The notes: generated by a model from the letters alone, not told the origin. A DNA stretch of 8,565 nt from Alphaproteobacteria bacterium (GCA_022826345.1 JAJDVB010000140.1:1-8565), one strand, 5' to 3'; shown: positions 1-6,963, numbered from the stretch's first letter. Translations and numbers: made by a program.

Positions 1-807
1 AAGCGCAAGCTCGCGGGTCGCGACATCGGGGATGCCGCGAACGATGAGCCTGTCGACCCTGGGAATCCGATTGGGGTCCCAATAGTCGGCGTTGCGCTCC
101 ATCACGATCTTCTCGCCGAAGACACGCTCCGTCAGCTTGAACGGGCCGGTGCCGGCGCCGTGCAGATGCGCCTCCTCGTTGCCGTGGGTCTCCACGACCT
201 TGGGGCTGATCATGCCCGAAGAGCCGAAACCACCCTGCGAGAGCCGCCGGATGAACTCGGAGTTCGGCTGCTTCATGTTGACCCGGAACGTGTACTCATC
301 GACCACTTCGTAGCTCTCGATATCGCCGTGCCACCAGCCGTTGAAGGCGTTGGCCAGCGGGTAGAAGTGCTCGAAGTCCTCGTTCATTACGCGGTCGAAG
401 TTGAACTTCGCGACCTCGGCGTTCCAGGGCGTTCCATCGTGGAATGTCACGCCCTCACGCAGATGGAACGTGTAGTGCAGCTTGTCCTCGGAAACATCCC
501 AACTCGTGGCGAGAGCAGGGATGACCGGCGGACGATCGACGTCCTTGATGGTCAGGTCCTGCTGCACGAAGCTTTCGTAAATGTGGAACGTTTCGCGATA
601 GGTGAGCCACAGCACATGTGTATGAGGATCGAGACGACTGGGCTCGCCTTCGACAGCAAGAACGATCGTTTTTTCCTGCGCCTGCACCGGCTTGTCCGCC
701 GCGAACAGCGAACCGGCGGCAAGCGCCATCAAGGCCAGGAGGCTCACGGCGTGGCGACACAGCCACGTCGGGCTCACCTGGCCCATACCTTTCAACCACC
801 CTCTCAT
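1..807 (-). CDS. Periplasmic solute-binding protein of a peptide-type ABC importer (SBP family 5), C-terminus cut by window edge
   Basis: This is the N-terminal 269 residues of an extracellular solute-binding protein of the DppA/OppA family, which captures peptides, nickel complexes or other small solutes in the periplasm and delivers them to an inner-membrane ABC permease. The reading frame is open from the ATG at 807 to the left edge. Residues 1-43 form a signal peptide: basic start, hydrophobic stretch at about 20-36, and possible cleavage after LFA (36) or VQA (43). No lipobox cysteine is seen. Family marks follow: LDPH (59-62), a FHLREGVTFHDGTP-type segment typical of these proteins, GTGPFKL, and an NADYWDP segment near the visible end. 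Full members run to about 500-550 residues, so roughly half is missing. The start is fixed by GGGAGGA 7 bases upstream. The gene follows the oppF-like gene by 15 bases, so it is the third gene of that operon. The substrate cannot be told from sequence. Confidence 0.93.
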   Translation of the reverse strand, partial: MRGWLKGMGQVSPTWLCRHAVSLLALMALAAGSLFAADKPVQAQEKTIVLAVEGEPSRLDPHTHVLWLTYRETFHIYESFVQQDLTIKDVDRPPVIPALATSWDVSEDKLHYTFHLREGVTFHDGTPWNAEVAKFNFDRVMNEDFEHFYPLANAFNGWWHGDIESYEVVDEYTFRVNMKQPNSEFIRRLSQGGFGSSGMISPKVVETHGNEEAHLHGAGTGPFKLTERVFGEKIVMERNADYWDPNRIPRVDRLIVRGIPDVATRELAL

Positions 808-822
808 GATCCTATCCTCCCT

Positions 823-1932
823 TCATGTTGTGAGCTGGCGCGCACTTTCGTCGCGCGCCTGCCGGAGAGTGTGTTCGCTTTCACGTCGTGCGTCCCCGGC
901 GGCCGCCGACGCGTTCCGGTCTTTCTTTGAGCCCTCGTAAAGATGACAGGCCACGGCGTGGCCCGTCTCGATTTCCTGCAGATCGGGCATCTGCGTGGCA
1001 CACGGTTCGAAGCGCTCCGTGCAGGTTCCGGAATAGATACAGCCGGTCCTGGCCGCCGCAGAGGCGCGCATGGCGCTCTCAAGGTCTTCGTCGTCGGCAA
1101 GCACGCCAGTTCGACTTGCGACTCTCTCCCACGCGTCGTCCTTCTTGAGGCCCAGCACCGCATCGAGGAGCGTCCTGGTGTAGGGATGCTTCGGGTGATG
1201 ATAGACCGCGTCGCTGCCGCCGATTTCGACGGCGCGGCCATGGTAAAGAACGAGAATGCGGTCGGAGAAATTCTTCACGAGCTTCAGGTCGTGAGAGACG
1301 AAGAGATAAGTCAGCTGAAGGGTCTCTTGCAGCTCCTTCAGCAGATTGAGGATCTGCCCCTGAATTGAGACATCGAGCGCCGAGACCGGCTCGTCAAGAA
1401 AGAGAAAGCGCGGCTCGAGGGCCAGTGCGCGGGCGATGCCGATGCGCTGACATTGCCCCCCGCTGAACTCGTGCGGATAGCGATTGGTATGCGCCGGGTT
1501 GAGGCCGACGATGTCGAAGAGGTACTGCACCCTCTCTCTGGCCTCCTGGCGCGAGATATCGAAGTTGAGCATTGAGCGCGTGACGTTCTCCGCAACGGTG
1601 CGCCGCGGGTTGAGCGTGTGCAGGGGGTCTTGGAAGACGATCTGCAAATCCTTGCGATAGGGACGCATCTCAGCCGGAGAGAGGCCAACCAGATCGGCAT
1701 CGCCGAATTGGACGCTTCCCACATCGGCACGAATCAGGTTGAGGATCAGCCGCCCGAGGGTGGACTTGCCCGATCCCGAGCCACCGACACAGCCCAGGGT
1801 CTCGCCCTCGAAGACATCGAAGCTGACGTCGTCCACCGCCACGATCTCGCCGACCTTCTTGCGCAGGACCGTTCCCTCTCGCACGGGGAAGGCTTTGCGC
1901 AGGCCGCGCACCTTGATAAGGGGTTCGCTCAC
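823..1932 (-). CDS. OppF/DppF-type ABC transporter ATP-binding protein
   Basis: The second ATPase subunit of an oligopeptide/dipeptide-type importer; it hydrolyses ATP at the cytoplasmic face to drive uptake. I start it at the GTG at 1932 (369 residues). That GTG overlaps the upstream gene's TGA as GTGA, so the two are probably translationally coupled, and family homology begins directly after it (SEPLIKVRGL). An ATG at 2061 in the same frame would add 43 arginine-rich residues that only shadow the upstream gene. Visible motifs: Walker A GGSGSGKST at 50-58 (the usual second residue E is G here), Q-loop Gln101, signature FSGGQ at 156-160, Walker B FLFLDEP with Asp180 and Glu181, D-loop SALD at 184-187, and H-loop His214. 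The C-terminal oligopeptide-transporter extension carries Cys298, 304, 311 and 329 (CX5CX6CX17C), a pattern that binds an iron-sulphur cluster in some relatives. The last 35 or so residues are hydrophilic and unremarkable. Confidence 0.95.
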   Translation of the reverse strand: MSEPLIKVRGLRKAFPVREGTVLRKKVGEIVAVDDVSFDVFEGETLGCVGGSGSGKSTLGRLILNLIRADVGSVQFGDADLVGLSPAEMRPYRKDLQIVFQDPLHTLNPRRTVAENVTRSMLNFDISRQEARERVQYLFDIVGLNPAHTNRYPHEFSGGQCQRIGIARALALEPRFLFLDEPVSALDVSIQGQILNLLKELQETLQLTYLFVSHDLKLVKNFSDRILVLYHGRAVEIGGSDAVYHHPKHPYTRTLLDAVLGLKKDDAWERVASRTGVLADDEDLESAMRASAAARTGCIYSGTCTERFEPCATQMPDLQEIETGHAVACHLYEGSKKDRNASAAAGDARRESEHTLRQARDESARQLTT

Positions 1933-2975
1933 TGGTGCGCGCTCGCTTCCGGCCCGAACAGGTGACAGCGAACGTCGGTCCCCGCAGCGGCCTCGTAGAG
2001 TTCCGGGCGCTCGCTCCGACACTTGGGCATGACGAAGGCGCAGCGATCGGCGAAGCTGCAACCGGCGGCCAGGTTCAGCAGATCGGGCGGCTGACCCTCG
2101 ATCTGGTGAAGCCGTTGGTCGGTGCTATCCGGATCAGGCACCGCCTGGATCAGCGCCTTCGTGTAAGGGTGCTGCGGATTGGCGAGAACGTCGTCGACCC
2201 GTCCTTGCTCCTGTATCTGCCCCGCGTACATGACGATGACCCGGGTGGCCAGCGCCCGCAGGACGCCGAAGTCATGGGTGATCAGGATGATCGAGAGTCC
2301 GCGCTCCGCATGCGCGCGCTTCAGGAGAAGAAGAATTGTCGCCTGCACCAGAACGTCGAGGGCAGTCGTCGGCTCGTCGGCGATCAGCACTTCCGGCTCG
2401 CAGGCCATGCTGAGCGCCACACCCACCCGCTGGCACATGCCGCCGCTCATCTGATGGGGATAGCTCGCGGCAACCCGCTCGGGATCGGGAAAATCCACTG
2501 CACGCAATAGGGTAGCGGCGCGCTTGACCGCCTCCGCTTTTGAGAGCGAAGAATCGTGGCGGCGCAGAGTCTCTACCATCAGCGTCGAGACGGTGAAGGC
2601 AGGGTTGAGCGCGGCGCGCGGGTTCTGAAAAATCATCGAGATGCGCTTACCGCGTATCGCGCCGAGTGCCCTTTCGCTCTGCGACAGGAGGTCGATCCCG
2701 TCCAGAACCACTCGGCCGCTGGCGTAACGGCCCGGCGGCATGGCGACCAGCTTCATGATCGACTGCGCGGTGACGCTCTTGCCCGAGCCGGACTCGCCGA
2801 CGATGGCGAGGATGTCTCCGCGGTTCAGGCCGAAGGAAACATCGTCCACCGCCTTCACCACGCCGGCCGGCGTGTCGAAATAGGTCCGTAGACGCTCGAC
2901 CGAAAGGACGGCGTCTCCGGACCGGGCGGGACTTGTGGCGTCCCATCGTTGCGGCTCGGCACCCGCCCTTCCCAT
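1929..2975 (-). CDS. OppD/DppD-type ABC transporter ATP-binding protein
   Basis: The first ATPase subunit of the peptide-type importer, 348 residues, normal for the family. Visible motifs: Walker A GESGSGKSV at 60-68, Q-loop Gln117, signature MSGGM at 176-180, Walker B VLIADEP with Asp200 and Glu201, D-loop TALD at 204-207, and H-loop His234. The C-terminal extension has NPQHPYTKAL (266-275), usual for OppD/DppD, and then Cys306, 312, 319 and 337 with the same CX5CX6CX17C spacing as its partner. The ATG at 2975 is the only usual start between the in-frame stop at 3018-3020 and the conserved core. It has only a weak GGGG ribosome site, and the first 20 or so residues are not family-like, so a shorter product from a rarer start is possible. 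It is the first gene of the visible operon and faces the amidohydrolase gene across a divergent promoter region. OppD and OppF normally form a heterodimer. Confidence 0.95.
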   Translation of the reverse strand: MGRAGAEPQRWDATSPARSGDAVLSVERLRTYFDTPAGVVKAVDDVSFGLNRGDILAIVGESGSGKSVTAQSIMKLVAMPPGRYASGRVVLDGIDLLSQSERALGAIRGKRISMIFQNPRAALNPAFTVSTLMVETLRRHDSSLSKAEAVKRAATLLRAVDFPDPERVAASYPHQMSGGMCQRVGVALSMACEPEVLIADEPTTALDVLVQATILLLLKRAHAERGLSIILITHDFGVLRALATRVIVMYAGQIQEQGRVDDVLANPQHPYTKALIQAVPDPDSTDQRLHQIEGQPPDLLNLAAGCSFADRCAFVMPKCRSERPELYEAAAGTDVRCHLFGPEASAHQ

Positions 2976-3237
2976 CGCTGCGCCCCAGCACGGTCGAACG
3001 GCTTCAAGCGGACGACTCTACAGTGAGTTGGGGTGAAGCGCCTATGCAATTCGCCGCCCCTTGTTCGAGCCGGGTACACCGCCCTCATCGGTCAGAAGGC
3101 GCGCACCGTCTCCCATCGCTCAGTGTCCGCTCCCGACCTGGATGTCTAGCGGCGCTCCGCCCAGCATGATGTGCAGATTATCCTGGCAACATTCGTGATA
3201 GCCTCGACCCGGGCCCGGTCGAATGGGAGACGACGCC
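2976..3237. promoter_or_regulatory. Divergent promoter region between the importer operon and the amidohydrolase gene
   Basis: About 260 bases with no convincing gene lie between the start of the minus-strand oppD-like gene and the plus-strand amidohydrolase gene, so both promoters should lie here. I could not pick a clear -35/-10 pair for either direction. The ORFs crossing it lack family resemblance and look like chance reading frames in GC-rich DNA. The shared region raises the possibility, by inference only, that one regulator controls both transcription units. Confidence 0.45.
3205..3221. promoter_or_regulatory. GC-rich near-palindrome upstream of the amidohydrolase start
   Basis: CGACCCGGGCCCGGTCG reads almost the same on both strands, with one extra C on the left. 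It lies immediately upstream of the first in-frame ATG (3223) and of the ribosome binding site GGGAG. It could be an operator or, if transcribed, a leader hairpin. Chance is possible in GC-rich DNA. Confidence 0.3.
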
Positions 3238-4752
3238 ATGGCGGTACTCATCAAGAATGCGCGTGTACTCACAATGGATGACAACGACACCGAGTTTGAA
3301 CGGGCCGATATTCTTGTCCGCGGGACAAAGATTGAGGCACTCGAACCCGAAATCCGGCCTTCCGATAGCGAGCGTGATCTTCGTGTGATCGATGCCGAAG
3401 GGCTCCTCGCCATGCCGGGCCTTGTCAACGGACATCTCCACTCCGGAAGCAACTTGATGCGTGGCGTGGATCTGGACGTACCGCTCTCCGTCCTCATGCT
3501 TTACGGGTACGGAAGCACAGAGCCGCCGGACCGGCATCTCCATTACGTACGCGCACTTTGGGGCGCTATCGAAATGCTGAAGAACGGCATCACGGCCGTT
3601 CACGACGACCCGCATTACGCGCCGGTACCAACGGAGGCTTCAATTGACGGAACCATGCAGGCCTATCTGGATTCCGGAATGCGTGCGACTGCGACGATCG
3701 CCTATCCCATCGTTCCGGAATACGAGAAGTATCCGTACGTAAAGGACATGCTGCCCAACGAGATTTTGCAGCGAATGGACGAGGCTGCCGCAGCAATCTC
3801 GCCGGACCACCTGTTAGGGTTGTACGATCGCTATATCGAGCGATGGCACGGTGCTGGAAGCGGCCGCTTGCGTGCCGCAGTGTCAATATCTACCCCGGAA
3901 CGCGTAACACCCGATTATTTCAGGGCGCTTTCTCGTTTGAGCCGGCAGCATGAATTGGCGTTTGACATGCATATCGGCGAACAGAAGTACCAAAGAGTTC
4001 TGGCACTCCATAAACATGGAAAGTCGTTCTTCCAATATGCGAAGGATCTCGGATGTCTGGATGAACATGTCATGATCATTCACGCCATCTGGGCGGACGA
4101 ACACGACATCGATGCCATCGCCGACTGCGGCTGCTCGGTGGTTCACAACCCTGTAAGCAACCTGTGGATCGGTAGCGGTATCATGCCTTATCGGCGCCTT
4201 TGGGACAGAGGAATTCCCATTGGCCTCGGAATAGATGACATGGCGGTTGATGGCACCTTCAATCTCTGGGGTGTAGCGAAAACCGCCGGCGTGATGCACA
4301 GGATTTCGGAGCCGGATTGGCTGAAGTGGCCCAAGGCATCCGAGCTTCTATGGTCTTTGACTCGTGGCGGGGCCCGCGGGATGTGCCTCCAGGACGAGCT
4401 CGGAATGCTGGCACCGGGTTACCAGGCCGATCTGATTCTGCTGGACCTCAGTACAACGGCCTTTACGCCGCTCAACGACTTACGGAGGCAACTGATTTAT
4501 AGCGAGAACGGCTCGTCCGTGGTCCTGACGATGGTGGGCGGCGAGGTTGTCGTAGAGAACGGAAAGGTGCTCACGGTGGACGAGGAGTGGGTCAAGGAGG
4601 AAGTGCGTCACCTCTCCGCCGGGTTCCGGCAGGATCTCGCCCGGGTTGCCAAAAGTGCCGACAGGCTACTGCCATATTGGCGCGAGATGCACTTGCGCGT
4701 TGCGGACGACGACGTTGGCCTCAATCGGTGGGCTGGGCCGATGGTGCCCTGA
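3238..4752 (+). CDS. Metal-dependent amidohydrolase/deaminase (AtzA/TrzN/SsnA-type), substrate unknown
   Basis: A cytosolic amidohydrolase-superfamily enzyme of 504 residues that should hydrolyse or deaminate a C-N bond, probably on a nitrogen heterocycle. I start it at ATG 3238 (AVLIKNARVL follows) because GGGAG sits 7-8 bases upstream; an in-frame ATG at 3223 would add five residues but has no good ribosome site. Visible metal and active-site residues: His66 and His68 in NGHLHSG, His245 and Glu248 in DMHIGEQ, His282 in IIHAIW, and Asp333 in GLGIDD, plus HNPVSNLWIGSGI (from 303), all laid out as in triazine hydrolases, guanine deaminase-like and SAH deaminase-like enzymes. The usual GTDG at the metal Asp is GIDD here. 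The C-terminal APGYQADLILLD segment is the usual small beta-domain. It is divergent from the importer operon, so the importer may supply its substrate. Third codon positions are less GC-biased than in the neighbouring oppDF, hinting at a different origin. Fold and chemistry are secure; substrate is not. Confidence 0.92.
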   Translation: MAVLIKNARVLTMDDNDTEFERADILVRGTKIEALEPEIRPSDSERDLRVIDAEGLLAMPGLVNGHLHSGSNLMRGVDLDVPLSVLMLYGYGSTEPPDRHLHYVRALWGAIEMLKNGITAVHDDPHYAPVPTEASIDGTMQAYLDSGMRATATIAYPIVPEYEKYPYVKDMLPNEILQRMDEAAAAISPDHLLGLYDRYIERWHGAGSGRLRAAVSISTPERVTPDYFRALSRLSRQHELAFDMHIGEQKYQRVLALHKHGKSFFQYAKDLGCLDEHVMIIHAIWADEHDIDAIADCGCSVVHNPVSNLWIGSGIMPYRRLWDRGIPIGLGIDDMAVDGTFNLWGVAKTAGVMHRISEPDWLKWPKASELLWSLTRGGARGMCLQDELGMLAPGYQADLILLDLSTTAFTPLNDLRRQLIYSENGSSVVLTMVGGEVVVENGKVLTVDEEWVKEEVRHLSAGFRQDLARVAKSADRLLPYWREMHLRVADDDVGLNRWAGPMVP

Positions 4753-4768
4753 CAACTGCTGGTTCCAA

Positions 4769-4794
4769 GAGGCCCCTGCGCAGGTGCCGGCCTC
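4769..4794 (+). terminator. Nested inverted repeat after the amidohydrolase gene, possible transcription terminator
   Basis: Seventeen bases after the stop codon, GAGGCC (4769-4774) pairs with GGCCTC (4789-4794), and between them lies the perfect palindrome CCTGCGCAGG (4775-4784). Position and stem strength suit a 3' end structure. No run of T follows, so it is not a classical intrinsic terminator and may only protect the transcript end. Confidence 0.35.
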
Positions 4795-5055
4795 GCACTT
4801 ATCCGCCCAAATCCTGATCAGGGTGCGGGAGAGTTCGTGACGGCACGCCAAGCCTTGGGAGGTTCCCGCCAGCAAGCTACACCTGAGCGACTTGGCACTA
4901 GAAGTCGATGCCGTGGGTGCGTGAAGGCTCCGGGCCTCAAGCCCTCGATTGCCCGGCGCACCGATTAAATCACTTCAATCCAATTGTTTGGCCCCAGTGT
5001 CCCACTCCACGTTCGCATCCATCCGTTCTGCTGTCGCTCGCCGACGGGTGCGGCT

Positions 5056-5201
5056 CTACTTCAAGAAGATCATACCCCACTGTTGTCGACCACCTCCCCG
5101 GAGCTGCTTACCGTGAAATTGGAGGTGATGATCCCCGTCGCGCCATCAAATATGCCGGTGCCGAAGTCGACCTGCCAGCAGATCCCGCCGTGCGTCAGAT
5201 T
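5056..5201 (-). pseudogene. C-terminal fragment of a small, probably beta-rich protein, frameshifted
   Basis: On the minus strand, downstream of a stop at 5202-5204, the frame reads a protein-like segment containing WQVDFGTGIFDGATG and then SNFTVSSSGEVVDN. The glycine-rich GTGxFxGATG pattern resembles the C-terminal strands of small beta-barrel proteins of unknown function; I cannot name the family. As written the frame runs VVDNSGV and stops. Adding one base near 5083-5084 gives instead VVDNQWGMIFLK and a TAG at 5056-5058, a more natural ending. This suggests a single-base deletion. Upstream, all frames break quickly, so the N-terminal half is absent or badly decayed. The short hydrophobic ORF at 5390-5494 could be the remains of its signal peptide. 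Confidence 0.4.
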
Positions 5202-5389
5202 CTAACCCGCGCTCGGCCCCATCGCCTCCGTTCCGCCCTCATCGATCGTATCGCTATCGATCATTCGTGGCCGACTCGACACAGCTCCCGTGGATGCCTC
5301 GGTCACGTGGCTGCTTGCCCAACAGCCTGCTTGCCCGCACTGGCACAGTCAGCCGAACGGAGTACCCTGCGACGGTGCCTCCGACACGT

Positions 5390-5494
5390 TCAAGGGGCGC
5401 GCAGCAGCCTCCGCTCGCCAACCAGCTTGGGCCCCGAAACGGTCGCGATCAACGCCACCGCGCCCATGAATACTGCTGCCGCCAGCAAATCCAT
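5390..5494 (-). CDS. Short hydrophobic ORF (34 codons): membrane microprotein or relic signal peptide
   Basis: The ORF starts at ATG 5494 with GAGGAG 7 bases upstream, and reads MDLLAAAVFMGAVALIATVS, then GPKLVGERRLLRAP and TGA. One hydrophobic segment (about residues 3-20) is followed by a basic tail, as in small single-pass membrane proteins. It lies about 220 bases downstream of the deiminase-type gene on the same strand. It could be a real microprotein, or the leftover N-terminus of the decayed secreted protein whose tail is at 5056-5201: the whole span would be about 146 codons. No homology is known to me and the length is short, so chance remains possible. Confidence 0.3.
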   Translation of the reverse strand: MDLLAAAVFMGAVALIATVSGPKLVGERRLLRAP

Positions 5495-5711
5495 CAGCAT
5501 GCTCCTCGATAAGCAACTGGTCGAATCGCTCGTTGATTCCAAATGCCTCTATCCGGGAGGCGCCACCCTGGTACGCTTACGAGAAGATGCCATCTGGGGT
5601 CGAGCGTTCCGCATAGCAACCATGGCAATATGACTTCTTCAGCGGACAGGACAGTTCTTTCGCTATTTCGACTTTCTGCTCCGGGTCCACGGGCCGATGT
5701 CCGGGTCGGTC

Positions 5712-6644
5712 CTAGCCATCGGGTTCTCGTCTGAGTTCGTGGCACGAGCAATGCACGCCACCGCCGCCCAATGCAAACATGTCGTAGTCGACCGCGAAGA
5801 CTTGGAAGCCCTCCTGTTCGAGTTGCGCGTTGACATTTGTGTTATGGGACATTGACAAGACACGTTTGTTGCCGAGGCTAACAAGATTGCCGCCGAGCTT
5901 GACGCAGTCGGCGTAGGACACAGTGATCCGTTCAATACCTTCTTGATTCAGCCAATCGATAGCATAGCCGGGAAGGGCGTCTTCGCAGACCAGTGCCAGA
6001 TCCCTCTCCAGCATGACGACTACAGCGTCCATGTGCACAAACTGGGGTGGAATGGGAACGATGAAGGATCGCCAATCTTTCTCGCGTAGCCATCCGGCGA
6101 CCTGTTCCGCTCCTGCCTTGGTTGATCGATCGCCGGTGTAGCCTATAAGCGCCAAGCCGGGCCGCAAGATGACGAAATCGCCGCCTTCGAAGTGGTCGGC
6201 CGTTACCCACTTCCAGATCGGGATCCCGGAGTTTCGATAGAATTCCGAAATCACAGCATAGTCCCGTCGGCGGGGTGGAGTTTGAATGCTAGTGATCACT
6301 GCCCCCCAAGGGGTCATGAAGCTGGAATCCCGCGTGAAGACGCTGCTCGGCAGACCCTCGTCGGCTTCGACGAAATGACATCGAACACCGTTGGCTTCGT
6401 ACGCATCGACCATCTCCCGGTGCTGTCGCATCGCCTTTTGCTTATCGAATCTTACGCCTGTCCTGTCTTGAGTACTGAAGGTCACGGCAGATATTGCATT
6501 CAAAGGCACCCAGCGAAAGTGGTCTGGCTTTCCCAAGAGGACGTCGGTCAATACGCCCGATTGCGCTTCGACACCCCAACGAATCTCCTCCTTCGGAAAT
6601 GCTGCGCACTCGGTTTTCTCGACGCTGTCGTTCGTGCGGTTCAT
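5712..6644 (-). CDS. Arginine deiminase/DDAH-type guanidino hydrolase (amidinotransferase superfamily)
   Basis: A 310-residue enzyme of the guanidine-modifying superfamily (arginine deiminase, dimethylargininase, amidinotransferases), which attacks a guanidinium carbon with a cysteine to release an amine or ammonia. Visible catalytic pieces: FTRDSSF at 103-109 (Asp106), FEGGD at 152-156 (Glu153, Asp156), HMD at 204-206 (His204), and the C-terminal GGGGVHCSCHEL with Cys299 as the likely nucleophile, matching the HC position of arginine deiminases. It lacks the extra helical domain of classical arginine deiminase (about 410 residues), so a DDAH-like or other small guanidino substrate is as likely as arginine. 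The start is well fixed: GGGAGG lies 6 bases before ATG 6644. It follows hutH on the same strand but after a 471-base gap containing an insertion-sequence relic, so it may have its own promoter. Third positions are less GC-biased than in hutH. Confidence 0.9.
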   Translation of the reverse strand: MNRTNDSVEKTECAAFPKEEIRWGVEAQSGVLTDVLLGKPDHFRWVPLNAISAVTFSTQDRTGVRFDKQKAMRQHREMVDAYEANGVRCHFVEADEGLPSSVFTRDSSFMTPWGAVITSIQTPPRRRDYAVISEFYRNSGIPIWKWVTADHFEGGDFVILRPGLALIGYTGDRSTKAGAEQVAGWLREKDWRSFIVPIPPQFVHMDAVVVMLERDLALVCEDALPGYAIDWLNQEGIERITVSYADCVKLGGNLVSLGNKRVLSMSHNTNVNAQLEQEGFQVFAVDYDMFALGGGGVHCSCHELRREPDG

Positions 6645-6963
6645 GCAAGTCCTCCCTGATCGATCACTGCCAAGCTATCCGGATTCCCTGACGACTGTCT
6701 CTTCAAATCAGAGAAAACGCGCTGTGGGATAAGTCAGCGATTCCGATGAGCATTCAATCACCTAGCAGGTGCACAAGAGGCACAGTACTCCCCTGCCTGC
6801 AGAAAGTCGAGATGGACTTCACCGACGCACAGCTCGACCGCGCCTGCGCGCCGTGACGGTCAGGGAGGAGACAAGCCGTTGTGAGCTCTCGGAGCGAACC
6901 AGAGTATCGACCATTTCGCCGGCAGCCGTTCTCGACAGGTGCCAGCCGGTCATCTGGCGCACC
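6645..6963. other. Leader region of the deiminase-type gene, no intact gene seen
   Basis: These 319 bases lie between the insertion-sequence terminus and the deiminase-type gene. Reading frames here (for example minus 6819-7100) have no recognisable motifs and cross the insertion-sequence boundary, so I regard them as chance. The region should hold the promoter of the deiminase-type gene. A TTGAAG at about 6701-6706 on the minus strand has no well-spaced -10 partner that I can see. Confidence 0.4.
6698..6714. promoter_or_regulatory. Short dyad upstream of the deiminase-type gene, possible operator
   Basis: TCTCT-TCAAATC-AGAGA is a perfect 5-base inverted repeat around a 7-base centre, located 54-70 bases before the start codon. 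That is a plausible site for a dimeric regulator, and the sequence is AT-richer than its surroundings. The repeat is short and may be chance. Confidence 0.25.

Larger units (their letters stand above)
4795..5711. other. Gap of about 900 bases without a convincing intact gene
   Basis: This stretch lies between the converging ends of the amidohydrolase gene and the deiminase-type gene. The longest reading frame (plus, 4908-5633, 241 codons) gives a protein of poor character, with no recognisable motif and no ribosome site, and I treat it as chance. On the minus strand there are protein-like remnants, listed separately: a frameshifted fragment at 5056-5201 and a short hydrophobic ORF at 5390-5494. 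Two ATCGATC copies 15 bases apart lie at 5241-5262, and TCCGGGTC occurs twice 20 bases apart (5680 and 5700). The rest shows nothing I can name. Confidence 0.5.

Noticed and set aside
160..930. A 256-codon plus-strand frame
   Set aside because: It is opposite the solute-binding protein gene and the end of the oppF-like gene and has no family resemblance.
1933..2061. An N-terminal extension of the oppF-like gene from ATG 2061
   Set aside because: The 43 extra residues are arginine-rich, out of keeping with the family, and overlap the oppD-like coding end; the GTG at 1932 with the GTGA overlap fits better.
4955..4962. GGCGCACC matching the 8 bases just outside the insertion-sequence end (6956-6963), as a target duplication
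   Set aside because: It lies on the wrong side for the element's orientation and has no terminal repeat next to it; an 8-base match in GC-rich DNA is readily chance.
5553..5580. GTAAGCG on the minus strand at 5580 as a second IS66 terminus
   Set aside because: Beyond GTAAGC the sequence does not match the other terminus and no transposase remnant or partner end is seen nearby.
4908..5633. A 241-codon plus-strand frame in the central gap
   Set aside because: No ribosome site, no motif, low-complexity character rich in Arg, Ser and Pro, and it overlaps better protein-like fragments on the minus strand; likely chance in GC-rich DNA.
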